In this document: in pieces, positions 17,586-26,180 of the stretch | How the letters are laid out: each line of letters opens with the position of its first letter | Numbering within the stretch: position 1 is the stretch's first letter | Assembly (NCBI RefSeq): GCF_965118635.1 | Contig: NZ_CBCPHV010000002.1 | Coordinates: 372,001-436,000 of the forward strand | Direction of reading: 5' to 3' | DNA: 64,000 bases | DNA from: Empedobacter brevis_A | GTDB taxonomy: Bacteria; Bacteroidota; Bacteroidia; Flavobacteriales; Weeksellaceae | Notes under the pieces: model-generated | The model's input: the letters and a program-made list of their open reading frames with translations, nothing else | Database searches by the model: none | Told to the model about the DNA's origin: nothing | Position numbers and translations under genes: made by a program

Positions 17586-18242
17586 ATGTTAGATAAAAAT
17601 GGTATTGCTAAACGTATAGCAAAAGAAGTACAAGACGGATTTTATGTGAATTTAGGAATCGGAATTCCAACATTGGTTGCAAACTATATTCCTGAAAATG
17701 TAAATGTAGTACTACAATCAGAAAATGGATTATTGGGAATGGGTCCTTTTCCTGTTGAAGGAGAAGAAGATCCAGATTTTATAAATGCCGGAAAACAAAC
17801 AATTACGACTTTACCAGGTTCAGCCTTTTTTGATTCTGCTATAAGCTTTGGAATGATTAGAGCAAGAAAAATAAATTTAACTATTTTAGGCGCAATGGAA
17901 GTTTCAGAAAATGGAGACATTGCAAACTGGAAAATTCCAGGAAAAATGGTAAAAGGAATGGGTGGAGCAATGGATCTGGTTGCTTCGGCTGATAATATTA
18001 TTGTAGCAATGCAGCATGTGAATAGAGCTGGAGAATCAAAATTATTATCAAAGTGTAGTTTACCTTTAACAGGAATTAACTGCGTAAAAAAAATTGTAAC
18101 AGAATTAGCTGTTTTAGAAGTTTTACCTGAAGGTGGATTCAAATTATTAGAACGAGCTCCTGGAGTTTCGGTTGAAGAAATAAAAAACGCAACAGAAGGA
18201 AAATTAGTCATTGAAGGAGAAATTCCTGAAATGATTTTATAA
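17586..18242 (+). CDS. scoB: 3-oxoacid CoA-transferase subunit B
   Basis: Beta subunit carrying the catalytic glutamate in the SENGLLGMGPFP motif (about residues 46-57), to which CoA becomes thioester-linked. The VNLGIGIPTLVANYI start, GMIRARKINLTILGAMEV and PGKMVKGMGGAMDLV stretches are all typical. The protein has 218 residues. It pairs with the A subunit upstream to form a heterotetramer in the cytoplasm. Confidence 0.92.
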   Translation: MLDKNGIAKRIAKEVQDGFYVNLGIGIPTLVANYIPENVNVVLQSENGLLGMGPFPVEGEEDPDFINAGKQTITTLPGSAFFDSAISFGMIRARKINLTILGAMEVSENGDIANWKIPGKMVKGMGGAMDLVASADNIIVAMQHVNRAGESKLLSKCSLPLTGINCVKKIVTELAVLEVLPEGGFKLLERAPGVSVEEIKNATEGKLVIEGEIPEMIL

Positions 18243-18414
18243 GATTAGTTGAATGAATATTTTTGCTTTTATTATAATGATTTAAACGATAAAAAACATT
18301 TTTTATATAAAAATGATAACCTAAATAAAACGTTAAATATTTTATAATAAGACAAATAAATTTGACCACTTAAGGAATAATGATTAATTTAAATAAAATT
18401 TAAAACCAATAGAA

Positions 18415-18546
18415 ATGGCTAAAGAGACAAAAAAAGAAGAAAATCATTTAGAAGAATTAGTGGAAAAATTAAAAAATCCTAATCATAGAAAGTTAGTTCA
18501 AGCGAATCGTTTAAAAAAGAATCGTAGAAATAACGCTAAAAATTAA
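18415..18546 (+). CDS. Small basic protein, 43 residues
   Basis: A short frame (ATG at 18415, TAA at 18544-18546) encoding a highly charged peptide: an acidic lysine/glutamate-rich N-terminal half (MAKETKKEENHLEEL) and a basic C-terminal half with KNPNHRKLVQANRLKKNRR. It is followed five bases later by a strong terminator and has coding-like composition without leucine-poor low complexity. It may bind nucleic acid. I do not recognise a family. It is separated from the CoA-transferase genes by 172 bases. Confidence 0.6.
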   Translation: MAKETKKEENHLEELVEKLKNPNHRKLVQANRLKKNRRNNAKN

Positions 18547-18556
18547 AACATAAAAA

Positions 18557-18580
18557 AAACCACTCAAATTTGAGTGGTTT
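18557..18580. terminator. Bidirectional terminator
   Basis: A perfect palindrome (18557-18568 with 18569-18580), extended by an A-run and T-run on either side, between the small gene ending at 18546 and the convergent rimO gene. Confidence 0.88.
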
Positions 18581-18601
18581 TTTAAGTTTTTATGTGATAA
18601 G

Positions 18602-19906
18602 TTAATCAATAACTTTTCCTATTAAATCAAATTCGTAAGCTTCTACAATCTCTACATTTACAAAATCACCAATTGGTAAATAAGTATCAATCGCAGAAAT
18701 CAAAACTTCGTTGTCAACATCAGGTGAATCATATTCTGTTCGTCCAATAAAATTGTCTCCTTCCTTACGATCAATCATTACTTTAAATTGTTTTCCAATT
18801 TTTTCTTGATTCAAATCGTATGAAATCTGAGATTGAATTTCCATGATTTCTTCCACACGTTGTTGTTTCACTTCCTCTGGAACATCATCTTCCAAATTAT
18901 AAGCATGTGTATTTTCTTCATGAGAATAAGTAAAACATCCCAAACGATCAAATTTTTGTTCTTGTACCCAAGCTTTCATTTCTTGAAAATCTTCTTCTGT
19001 TTCTCCTGGATAACCACAAATCAACGTTGTACGAATTGCCATATCTGGAACTTTTGTGCGCATTGCATCTAACAAAGCATTCGTTTTTTCGTGCGTTGTT
19101 CCACGACGCATAGATTTCAATAATTTTGTTGAAATATGTTGCAATGGAATATCGATATAGTTACATACTTTAGGTTCTTCACGAATAACATCTAAAACAT
19201 CTTCTGGGAAACCAGCTGGAAATGCATAATGTAAACGAATCCATTCGATTCCATCAATTTTAACCAACTCCTTTAATAATCTTGCTAATTCACGCTTTTT
19301 ATAAATATCTAATCCATAATACGTTAAATCTTGCGCAATCAAAATTAATTCTTTTGTTCCATTTTTAGCAAGTTTAGTTGCTTCTGTAACTAAATCTTCG
19401 ATCGGACGAGAAACATTTCCTCCTCGCATCAAAGGAATTGCACAAAAAGAACAAGGGCGATCACAACCTTCTGCAATTTTAAGATAAGCATAATGGCGCG
19501 GAGTCGTTGTTAAACGCTCTCCTACTAATTCGTGTTTATAATCTGCACCAAGCGCTTTTAATAACAATGGTAATTCGCGCGTACCGAAATATTGGTCAAC
19601 ATTTGGAATTTGTTCAATTAAATCTGGTTTGTATCGTTCAGACAAACATCCCGTCACAAAAACTTTTTCCACCAAACCATCTTCCTTACGTTGTACGTAA
19701 TCTAAAATTGTGTCAACACTTTCCTCCTTTGCATTATCTATGAAACCACAAGTATTAATCACTACAATTTCGCCAGCTTGCTCATGTACAACTTCTTTAC
19801 CATTGGCTTTCAACTGTCCCATTAGTACCTCAGAATCGTAAACATTTTTAGAACATCCTAACGTAATTACATTAATTTTCTTTTTTCCAGTCGATTTTGT
19901 ACGCAT
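18602..19906 (-). CDS. rimO: Ribosomal protein S12 methylthiotransferase RimO
   Basis: Radical SAM enzyme that adds a methylthio group to the conserved aspartate of ribosomal protein S12. Domains in order: N-terminal UPF0004 domain with cluster cysteines in LGCSKN, NTCGFI and TGCLSERY; the radical SAM domain with CDRPCSFC; and a C-terminal TRAM domain. The 434 residues are normal. The RimO rather than MiaB assignment rests on the short N-terminus and the GCSKNVYDSE and AEGCDRPCSFCAIP sequences. A -7 element (TAATTTTG on the minus strand) lies 19 bases upstream. Confidence 0.94.
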   Translation of the reverse strand: MRTKSTGKKKINVITLGCSKNVYDSEVLMGQLKANGKEVVHEQAGEIVVINTCGFIDNAKEESVDTILDYVQRKEDGLVEKVFVTGCLSERYKPDLIEQIPNVDQYFGTRELPLLLKALGADYKHELVGERLTTTPRHYAYLKIAEGCDRPCSFCAIPLMRGGNVSRPIEDLVTEATKLAKNGTKELILIAQDLTYYGLDIYKKRELARLLKELVKIDGIEWIRLHYAFPAGFPEDVLDVIREEPKVCNYIDIPLQHISTKLLKSMRRGTTHEKTNALLDAMRTKVPDMAIRTTLICGYPGETEEDFQEMKAWVQEQKFDRLGCFTYSHEENTHAYNLEDDVPEEVKQQRVEEIMEIQSQISYDLNQEKIGKQFKVMIDRKEGDNFIGRTEYDSPDVDNEVLISAIDTYLPIGDFVNVEIVEAYEFDLIGKVID

Positions 19907-19924
19907 TACTCTAATTTAAGTTTG

Positions 19925-19932
19925 CAAAATTA
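19925..19932 (-). promoter_or_regulatory. -7 promoter element of rimO
   Basis: TAATTTTG on the minus strand, an exact TAnnTTTG match, 19 bases before the rimO start codon. Confidence 0.6.
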
Positions 19933-20220
19933 CGAAATATTTAAGAGAACTAACCGAAAAGATTAAATGGAACCAATATAAATAAGAGTTTTAGATTTAA
20001 TGAATTTTGTCTTAATCAGAATAATATCCTATTGAAAAAGTTATTTCAGAAAATTAATCAAGTATAATTCTATACCGCTTAAAATATTTATACAAACATT
20101 ATTTTAACTTATTGATTAACAAAAGATAATATATATTTAAGATTAAATCAATCTATAATGATTACATTTGAATATAATAGTATTTTAAGTTAGGTGCCAA
20201 AGCATTGCTTTGAAATTAAG

Positions 20221-20244
20221 AAGGTCAAGATTTCTCTTGACCTT
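20221..20244 (-). terminator. Terminator of the RNA-methyltransferase/DUF2750/glycosyltransferase operon
   Basis: A 10-bp stem (20221-20230 with 20235-20244) and a four-base loop, placed 12 bases beyond the glycosyltransferase stop. Confidence 0.75.
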
Positions 20245-20255
20245 TCTTTTTATTA

Positions 20256-21293
20256 TTAATCGATATGATAATGGCTTGGAAAAGCCTTTTTCGGATCTTG
20301 TTTGAGAATATTCAATTTGAATTGACTTTCTAAAAAACCAAAACCATAATTGAAAAACTGAATTAAAGTTGTTTGAATTGACAATAGACCAACTAAAGCA
20401 GATTTGAAACGTATTGTAGAGAAAATAAAGATCATAAACATATAAATCAACCACAAAACAAATGGAATTTGTAAGATAAATTGATGTTTAGAGAAAATAA
20501 AACTCAACAATAAAAAAAGAATCGCAACTAAAGTTCCGACAAAAAATAAACTCGGAAACCAAAAAGTCAGTTTAATATAATTGGGATGACGTTGATTGAG
20601 AATTGGACGCGCAACACCAAATTGATAAACTTGTTTTGCAAATTTCTTCAATGATGTTCTACGTTTATGAATAACTTTCGAATCTTGAAATAATCGTGTT
20701 TCAAAACCATTTTCCCACAAACGCATCGATAAATCTGGATCTTCGCCAACACGCAAATCTGCAAATCCACCTGTTTTTTCGTAAGCTTTGCGAGAAATTC
20801 CCATATTAAAACTTCTTGGCTGAAATTTTCCTATTTGTTTTTTTCCTCCACGAATTCCTCCTGTTGTTAAAAAAGAAGTCATCGAAAAAGTAATTGCTTT
20901 TTGCAAATCTGTAAACGAATCATCTGCATCATCTGGTCCACCAAAAGCATCAACAAAATTGATTTTCAATTCATTTTTTACAGAAGCAATGTAATTCGAG
21001 GGAATAATTGTATCAGAATCTAAGAAAATGAAATAATTTCCATTTGCTTTTTTCATTCCATAATTTCTAGATTTCCCTGGACCAGAATTTGTTTTATAAT
21101 AATAATGAAGATTTAATTGATTTTCAAATTTAGCAAAAACTGAATCCAATTTGTTTTGAGAACCATCATCTACAATAATAATTTCGAATGCTTTATCCGT
21201 TTGTTTCGTTAAACTAAGCAATAGTTCTGTCAATTCATCTTGACGTTCGTAAACAGCAATAATTATCGAAAGTTGTAAATCTTCTTTTTCCAA
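20256..21293 (-). CDS. Family 2 glycosyltransferase with C-terminal membrane helices
   Basis: A 345-residue enzyme with a GT-A catalytic domain: LSIIIAVYERQDEL at the N-terminus, EIIIVDDGSQN, the DxD-type metal motif FLDSDT near residue 92, and the VGEDPDLSMRLWENG acceptor region with an ED motif. Three hydrophobic helices (about 240-265, 275-300, 305-330) anchor it in the inner membrane. The sugar and acceptor are unknown; cell-surface glycan synthesis is the usual role. Last gene of a three-gene operon. Confidence 0.88.
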   Translation of the reverse strand: MEKEDLQLSIIIAVYERQDELTELLLSLTKQTDKAFEIIIVDDGSQNKLDSVFAKFENQLNLHYYYKTNSGPGKSRNYGMKKANGNYFIFLDSDTIIPSNYIASVKNELKINFVDAFGGPDDADDSFTDLQKAITFSMTSFLTTGGIRGGKKQIGKFQPRSFNMGISRKAYEKTGGFADLRVGEDPDLSMRLWENGFETRLFQDSKVIHKRRTSLKKFAKQVYQFGVARPILNQRHPNYIKLTFWFPSLFFVGTLVAILFLLLSFIFSKHQFILQIPFVLWLIYMFMIFIFSTIRFKSALVGLLSIQTTLIQFFNYGFGFLESQFKLNILKQDPKKAFPSHYHID

Positions 21294-21306
21294 AATAGGT
21301 TATAAA

Positions 21307-21741
21307 TTATTGATTGAATGATTCTTTCAACTCTAGCGTAACTGTTTTTATTTCTTCTAAATTTTTGAAATGATTCAGTTTGAAAGTTGATTTTGATTGA
21401 TTTAATTCATGAACAATTGCCAAAATAGTATCCAATGGACTTTGCTCCTCTCCTTTCGAAGTTTCGTCAAAATTAATCCCAACTAAAGATACTTCTTCAA
21501 TCATTCCGAACAACCATTCTTCTAAAAAAGTATTCAAATCTATCGAATCAATTGTATGATTTGCCCATTGATTATGTTTTGCTTTTTCAGCTAAATCTGC
21601 ATTCGACCAAAAGCAAATCACTTCTAGATTAGAGCCATCTTCATATTCAAATTCTTCGGAATACGAAATAGCAAAACCTTCATCAGAAGTTAAGATATAG
21701 ACTTTTTGATCTTGACAAATTTCTTTTATAAATTGATTCAC
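21307..21741 (-). CDS. DUF2750 domain-containing protein
   Basis: A 144-residue acidic cytoplasmic protein. The spacing of DEGFAI, the aromatic VICFWSNADLAEKAK, and IDLNTFLEEWLFGM segments matches the DUF2750 family, whose function is unknown. The C-terminal 40 residues are an amphipathic helix region. It sits 6 bases after the RNA methyltransferase gene and 13 bases before the glycosyltransferase gene, so the three are cotranscribed. Confidence 0.7.
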   Translation of the reverse strand: MNQFIKEICQDQKVYILTSDEGFAISYSEEFEYEDGSNLEVICFWSNADLAEKAKHNQWANHTIDSIDLNTFLEEWLFGMIEEVSLVGINFDETSKGEEQSPLDTILAIVHELNQSKSTFKLNHFKNLEEIKTVTLELKESFNQ

Positions 21742-21747
21742 TTTTTT

Positions 21748-22899
21748 TTAATTTTGATTTTTAGCTTTTTTACTTCCTTCATACATTTCGTATTGCAAAA
21801 AGTCGCATTCCAACTTTCCGTTGAATACTTTTATCTTTTTCGAAGGACGTAAACCGACATATTTTTTAGCTTGTAAATCTGATGTGATAAACCATGCCAA
21901 TGTATTTGGATAACTTGATTTTAAAGTATCTCCAATTTGTTTGTAAAATTCTTGGTTATTATTTTCGATACGCTCATCATAAGGCGGATTGAAAACCAAT
22001 AAAACTGGGAACATTTCTTTTTTTGATGTAAAAAAATCTTGGTTTCTAACTTCAATAAAATCTTCTAAATCGGCAGATTTTATATTCATTTGTGCGATTT
22101 TTACCATCATTGGTGAAATCTCGTAACCTACAATTTTGTATTCAGATTCTTTGATACGATTTAAACGCGTATTACGAATTTGTGTGAACAATGTTTCGTC
22201 ATAATCTGGCCAATTCTGAAAAGCAAAATGCTTACGATGAATTTGAGGTGGAATATTATTCGCAATCATCGCTGCTTCGATCAACATTGTTCCCGAACCA
22301 CACATCGGATCTAGATAATTTCCTTTTCCGTCATAACCAGCTTGTAGCAACAAACCAGCTGCTAAAACTTCATTAATTGGTGCAGGACCAGTTTCTTCGC
22401 GATAACCACGTTTGTGCAAAGATTCCCCAGAAGAATCTAACGATAATGTAATTTTATCATGTGAAATATGCAAGTTAAAACGTACATCAGGAAAGTCTTT
22501 GTCGATACTTGGACGACGACCATTTTTTTCTTTGAATCGATCTACAATTGCATCTTTCACTTTTAGTGCAGCATAATGCGAATGTGTAAAATAATCTGAA
22601 TGAACAGTTGGATCAATCATAAAAGTTTGATCAACATTCAAATAATTTTCCCAATGGAATTTTTTGAATTTCTCGTATAATTGATGATCATTTTTTGCAG
22701 AAAACGATAGTATTGGCTTCTGTATACGAAGTGCTGTACGCAAACTATAATTTGCTTTGTACATGAAACCTAAATCGCCATTAAATTCAACCATTCGGTT
22801 TTGAATTTTAACATCTGCCGCTCCCAACGCTTTTAATTCTTGCGCTAATATCTCTTCGAAACCAAAAAAGGTTTTCGCAATCATTCTGAAATTTTCCAA
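21748..22899 (-). CDS. THUMP-domain class I rRNA/tRNA methyltransferase (RlmL/YpsC type)
   Basis: A 383-residue RNA base methyltransferase. An N-terminal THUMP domain (about 1-155) is followed by a Rossmann domain with motif I YLDPMCGSGTMLIEAA (near residue 190) and the N6-amino-methyltransferase motif NPPYDERI (near 300). It resembles the N-terminal half of E. coli RlmL, which makes m2G2445 in 23S rRNA, and Bacillus YpsC. The exact target base is not provable here. First gene of the operon, with a -7 element just upstream. Confidence 0.87.
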   Translation of the reverse strand: MENFRMIAKTFFGFEEILAQELKALGAADVKIQNRMVEFNGDLGFMYKANYSLRTALRIQKPILSFSAKNDHQLYEKFKKFHWENYLNVDQTFMIDPTVHSDYFTHSHYAALKVKDAIVDRFKEKNGRRPSIDKDFPDVRFNLHISHDKITLSLDSSGESLHKRGYREETGPAPINEVLAAGLLLQAGYDGKGNYLDPMCGSGTMLIEAAMIANNIPPQIHRKHFAFQNWPDYDETLFTQIRNTRLNRIKESEYKIVGYEISPMMVKIAQMNIKSADLEDFIEVRNQDFFTSKKEMFPVLLVFNPPYDERIENNNQEFYKQIGDTLKSSYPNTLAWFITSDLQAKKYVGLRPSKKIKVFNGKLECDFLQYEMYEGSKKAKNQN

Positions 22900-22915
22900 G
22901 GAAATAAAATTTTTA

Positions 22916-22923
22916 CAAAAGTA
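22916..22923 (-). promoter_or_regulatory. -7 promoter element of the RNA-methyltransferase operon
   Basis: TACTTTTG on the minus strand, an exact TAnnTTTG match, 17 bases before the start codon at 22899. Confidence 0.6.
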
Positions 22924-23278
22924 CGGGAAATAACGGAAATTGTGAAAGGAATAATGGTTTTTCGATATTCTAAATTAATTTAAAACCTCAACAAAAAATA
23001 TTAATTGCATATTAAGTCATCTTTTAAAACAAAAAGATAAAAAAGGAATGTATTTATTATCTTCTTTTTATCGGTTTTATATTGATAAATAGCTGTTTTT
23101 AATTATGTTACAATATAGTAAAAACAAATAAAACATCTTAAAAACTGATAAATTTAAAATAGAAAAAGTCATATTTTCAATTTATTATGTTGTAGCTTTA
23201 TAAATATCATTTTTAGTTTAGCAGTAAATGTCTAATGTTTTTCCGTAATAATTTAAAGTCTATGATTTTCGTAAATTT

Positions 23279-23286
23279 TAAATTTG
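23279..23286 (+). promoter_or_regulatory. -7 promoter element of the AraC-type gene
   Basis: TAAATTTG, an exact TAnnTTTG match, 24 bases before the TTG start at 23310. Confidence 0.55.
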
Positions 23287-23309
23287 TAATCATTTCAAAA
23301 TAAAAAGTA

Positions 23310-24173
23310 TTGAGTAAAAAGTACGACATAAAACAATTCTTAGAATATACGAATATTAGTGGTTACAAGAATAATCATATTCATTTGGTACAATATGAAT
23401 TGCAAAAGGATATGAGGAAAAAATCAGCAGCTATTGAGCTTGATTTTTATTTACTCGCAATAAAAATAAATTATGACAAGGAAAAGGATTTTGGTCAAAC
23501 ATCCTTTGATCATGCTGATTCTTTTGTTTATCTCGATCAACCTGGTGATTATCTACAATGGGATTTAGAACATCAAATTTCGGGTTATCATATTTTGATA
23601 GATGCAGGATTGTTTCGCAAAATCGCGAAAGAATATAGTTTTACTTATTATAATAATCACGAAGGACTTTTTATTACGAAAGAAGAAGAACTGATAATTA
23701 CTGATTTATTCAAAAAAGCATTAAATGAATTCGAAGGAAATGAAAATTTTTCCAAAGATATTGTTATTCATTATGCTTCGCTTATCCTATCTTATATCCA
23801 AAAGTTTTACAGCAGACAATTTGATACAAGAGAAGAATTGTACAATAATACAGTAGCTGAGTTTTATAAAAATCTTGAGAATTATTATGACAATGAGCAA
23901 AATGCTTTGAAAGTTCCATCCGTTTCGTATTTCTCTGATATGGCTAATTTGTCTTCTAACTATTTTGGTGATTTAATCAAACATTATACTGGCCGTTCTC
24001 CTCAAGAACATATACACGATTTGTTGATACAAATTGCGAAAAACAAATTAAGAACAACTTCATTAAGTATAAGTGAAATTGCGTTTAGTTTAGGCTTTGA
24101 ATATCCATCCTATTTTGCAACATTTTTCAAAAAAGAAACTGGTATTAGTCCAAGTGTTTTCAGAAATCAGTAA
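23310..24173 (+). CDS. AraC-family transcriptional regulator
   Basis: A 287-residue regulator with an N-terminal sensing region (about 1-170) and a C-terminal AraC/XylS DNA-binding domain with two helix-turn-helix units. The second unit is clear in LSISEIAFSLGFEYPSYFATFFKKETG (about 250-276, quoted in parts), followed by the conserved SPSVFR end. The start is TTG; it is supported by the -7 element 24 bases upstream, although a later ATG is possible. It precedes an SDR gene and an alpha/beta-hydrolase gene on the same strand, which it probably controls, as is common for such triplets. Confidence 0.88.
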   Translation: MSKKYDIKQFLEYTNISGYKNNHIHLVQYELQKDMRKKSAAIELDFYLLAIKINYDKEKDFGQTSFDHADSFVYLDQPGDYLQWDLEHQISGYHILIDAGLFRKIAKEYSFTYYNNHEGLFITKEEELIITDLFKKALNEFEGNENFSKDIVIHYASLILSYIQKFYSRQFDTREELYNNTVAEFYKNLENYYDNEQNALKVPSVSYFSDMANLSSNYFGDLIKHYTGRSPQEHIHDLLIQIAKNKLRTTSLSISEIAFSLGFEYPSYFATFFKKETGISPSVFRNQ

Positions 24174-24225
24174 ATAATTAAAGTCTTTCTGTAATTACTT
24201 TAAGCAGATAACCTTGAACCTAAAT

Positions 24226-24233
24226 TAACTTTG
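24226..24233 (+). promoter_or_regulatory. -7 promoter element of the SDR-hydrolase unit
   Basis: TAACTTTG, an exact TAnnTTTG match, 40 bases before the SDR start codon. It indicates that the SDR and hydrolase genes have their own promoter separate from the regulator gene. Confidence 0.6.
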
Positions 24234-24272
24234 TACTTATTAAAAATAACAATTGTAAAAAATAAAATAATT

Positions 24273-25133
24273 ATGAATAAAGTTTGGTTTATAACAGGAG
24301 CATCATCAGGGTTTGGAAAAGAACTTGCAAAATTAGTTTTAGCAAAAGGTGATCGTGCAATTCTTACAGCTCGTCGCTTAGAAGTTTTAGAAGAAATTAC
24401 ATCAGAATATGCTGATCAAGCATTAGCAATTCAATTAGATGTAACAAATACAGAAGCTCGTCAAAATGCATTGAAAAAAGCAATCGAAAAATTCGGACGA
24501 ATTGATGTATTGGCAAATATTGCTGGAGCAGGATCTTACGGTGCATTAGAAGCATTTACTTCTGAACAAATTCGTCAACAAATGGAATTAAATTTCTTTT
24601 CTGCTGCAGAATTATCACGTGAAGTATTACCATATATGAGAGCCCAAAAATCAGGACATATTCTAAATTTAACTAGTATTGCAGGTTTAGTTGCTTTCCC
24701 AGGAAGCGGACTTTATAATGCTTCGAAATTTGCTTTAGAAGGTTTTACAGAAGCACTTCATCATGAAGTAAAAGATTTTGGAGTACAAGTTACTTTAATC
24801 GAACCTGGAGCATTCCGTACTGAATTTGCTAGCAGTGCAGCAATGAAATCAGAACTAGAAATTGAAGATTATTCACCATTAATTTCTGGTATGGAAGAAT
24901 ATTATAGAACACAAAATGGACAACAAATGGGCGATCCTATAAAAGGAATGCAAGTTGTTGTAGATATGGTAGAAAGCAATACGAATCCAGTACGTTTGAT
25001 GTTAGGAGAAGATGCTTATCAATTATGGGAAGGAGCTGTAGAATCACGAAATCGTGATCTTGCTAAATGGAAAGAACGTGGTGAAGATACTAGCATTCCA
25101 GGAGCAATTAAAAATACAGCAGAAGCGCTATAA
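24273..25133 (+). CDS. Short-chain dehydrogenase/reductase (classical SDR)
   Basis: A 286-residue NAD(P)-dependent oxidoreductase. The cofactor motif TGASSGFGKEL (residues 7-17), the NIAGAG motif, and the catalytic YNASK stretch with Ser upstream in LTSIAG are all present. The arginines in TARRLEVL after strand 2 suggest NADP(H). The start is taken at MNKVWFITG, with 14 earlier in-frame codons left out as unlike a SDR start. It lies 47 bases before the alpha/beta-hydrolase gene and follows the AraC-type gene. Substrate unknown. Confidence 0.92.
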   Translation: MNKVWFITGASSGFGKELAKLVLAKGDRAILTARRLEVLEEITSEYADQALAIQLDVTNTEARQNALKKAIEKFGRIDVLANIAGAGSYGALEAFTSEQIRQQMELNFFSAAELSREVLPYMRAQKSGHILNLTSIAGLVAFPGSGLYNASKFALEGFTEALHHEVKDFGVQVTLIEPGAFRTEFASSAAMKSELEIEDYSPLISGMEEYYRTQNGQQMGDPIKGMQVVVDMVESNTNPVRLMLGEDAYQLWEGAVESRNRDLAKWKERGEDTSIPGAIKNTAEAL

Positions 25134-25180
25134 ATTATATTCATAAAAGAAATTATTTAATCAATTAAAATATTACAAAA

Positions 25181-26104
25181 ATGAAAGAAGTAAAATTTAA
25201 AAACAAAACTTGGGAAGTAGCAGCTATTATACAATTCCCAAAAGATTTTGATGAATCAAAAACATATGCAGCAATTGTTTGTGGACATCCAATCAGTAGT
25301 TGTAAAAACCAAACTTCAGGAGCTATTTATGGTAAAGCTTTAGCAGAAGCTGGTTTTATTACATTAGCATTTGATGCTTCACATCAAGGAGAAAGTGGCG
25401 GTGAACCAAGATTTTTAGAAGATCCAGCAACTCGCGTAGAAGATTTCCGTTGTGCAGCCGATTATTTAACAACACTTCCTTATGTTGACAATGAACGTAT
25501 CGGTGTTTTAGGTATTTGCGGTGGCGGTGGATATGCCGTAAATGCAGCAATGACAGAAAGAAGATTCAAAGCTGTAGCAACTGTTGTAGCAGCTAATTAT
25601 GGACGTCTTATGCGCGAAGGAGATTTTACTCCAAATGCAGCGATCAAAACATTAGAAGCTATTGCAGCTCAAAGAACAGCAGAAGCAAATGGTAAAGAAC
25701 CTCTTATAACAAATTATATTCCTGTAAATGAAGAAGCAAGAAAAGAAGCAGGAGTAAATGATATAGATATTGTAGAAGCAGTAGATTATTATACAACTTC
25801 TAGAGGTCAAAGTGCTTGTTCTCCAAACAAATTATTATTTTCTGGTTTAGCAGCAGCAGTTGGCTTTGATGCATTCCATTTAGCAGAACATTTATTGACA
25901 CAACCATTACATATTGTTGTTGGAGATAAACCAGGTGCATTTGGTTCTTACAGAGATGGATTCGAATTATTCAGTAAAGCAGCTTCTACGAAAAAAACGA
26001 TTCAGGTTATACATTCAACTCATTACGATTTGTATGATCAACCAGAACCAACAAGTAAAGCATTGGAACAAATCATTCCTTTCTTTAAAGAACATCTTGC
26101 TTAA
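25181..26104 (+). CDS. Alpha/beta hydrolase, dienelactone-hydrolase/YcjY-like, with cysteine at the nucleophile site
   Basis: A 307-residue cytoplasmic hydrolase. The nucleophile elbow reads LGICGGGGYAV (about residues 112-122), with cysteine where most lipases and esterases have serine; dienelactone hydrolases also use cysteine. The oxyanion region is CGHPISS near residue 30, an acidic residue is available in the VVGDKPG strand, and the histidine is in IHSTHYDLY near the end. Relatives of E. coli YcjY share this plan. The substrate is unknown. It is the last gene of the AraC-SDR-hydrolase cluster. Confidence 0.82.
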   Translation: MKEVKFKNKTWEVAAIIQFPKDFDESKTYAAIVCGHPISSCKNQTSGAIYGKALAEAGFITLAFDASHQGESGGEPRFLEDPATRVEDFRCAADYLTTLPYVDNERIGVLGICGGGGYAVNAAMTERRFKAVATVVAANYGRLMREGDFTPNAAIKTLEAIAAQRTAEANGKEPLITNYIPVNEEARKEAGVNDIDIVEAVDYYTTSRGQSACSPNKLLFSGLAAAVGFDAFHLAEHLLTQPLHIVVGDKPGAFGSYRDGFELFSKAASTKKTIQVIHSTHYDLYDQPEPTSKALEQIIPFFKEHLA

Positions 26105-26145
26105 TTTTAAATAAAATTTCACAAACGTTCTAAACAAAAATAAAT

Positions 26146-26177
26146 AAAGCCTTACAATTTCATCGTTGTAAGGCTTT
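26146..26177. terminator. Shared terminator between convergent genes
   Basis: A perfect 12-bp stem (26146-26157 with 26166-26177) with an 8-base loop, between the hydrolase gene ending at 26104 and the leftward esterase gene ending at 26181. Confidence 0.85.
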
Positions 26178-26180
26178 GTT

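Larger units (their letters stand above)
19907..20255. other. Intergenic region upstream of rimO
   Basis: A 349-base spacer between the leftward rimO gene and the 3' end of the leftward glycosyltransferase gene. It contains the rimO -7 element at 19925-19932 and, near its right end, the terminator of the glycosyltransferase operon. The rest is AT-rich with no reading frame or repeat that I can see. Confidence 0.45.
22900..23309. other. Divergent intergenic region
   Basis: A 410-base AT-rich spacer between the leftward RNA methyltransferase gene and the rightward AraC-type regulator gene. It holds one -7 element for each direction. An imperfect hairpin of AAAAAGATA with TTATCTTCTTTTT spans about 23031-23088. 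No coding remnant is seen. Confidence 0.45.

Noticed and set aside
17684..18211. A 175-codon reverse frame inside the CoA-transferase B gene
   Set aside because: Antisense shadow of a gene with clear catalytic motifs; its composition is that of an antisense frame.
20185..20454. An 89-codon reverse frame over the end of the glycosyltransferase gene
   Set aside because: It overlaps the well-supported glycosyltransferase in another frame and spans its terminator.
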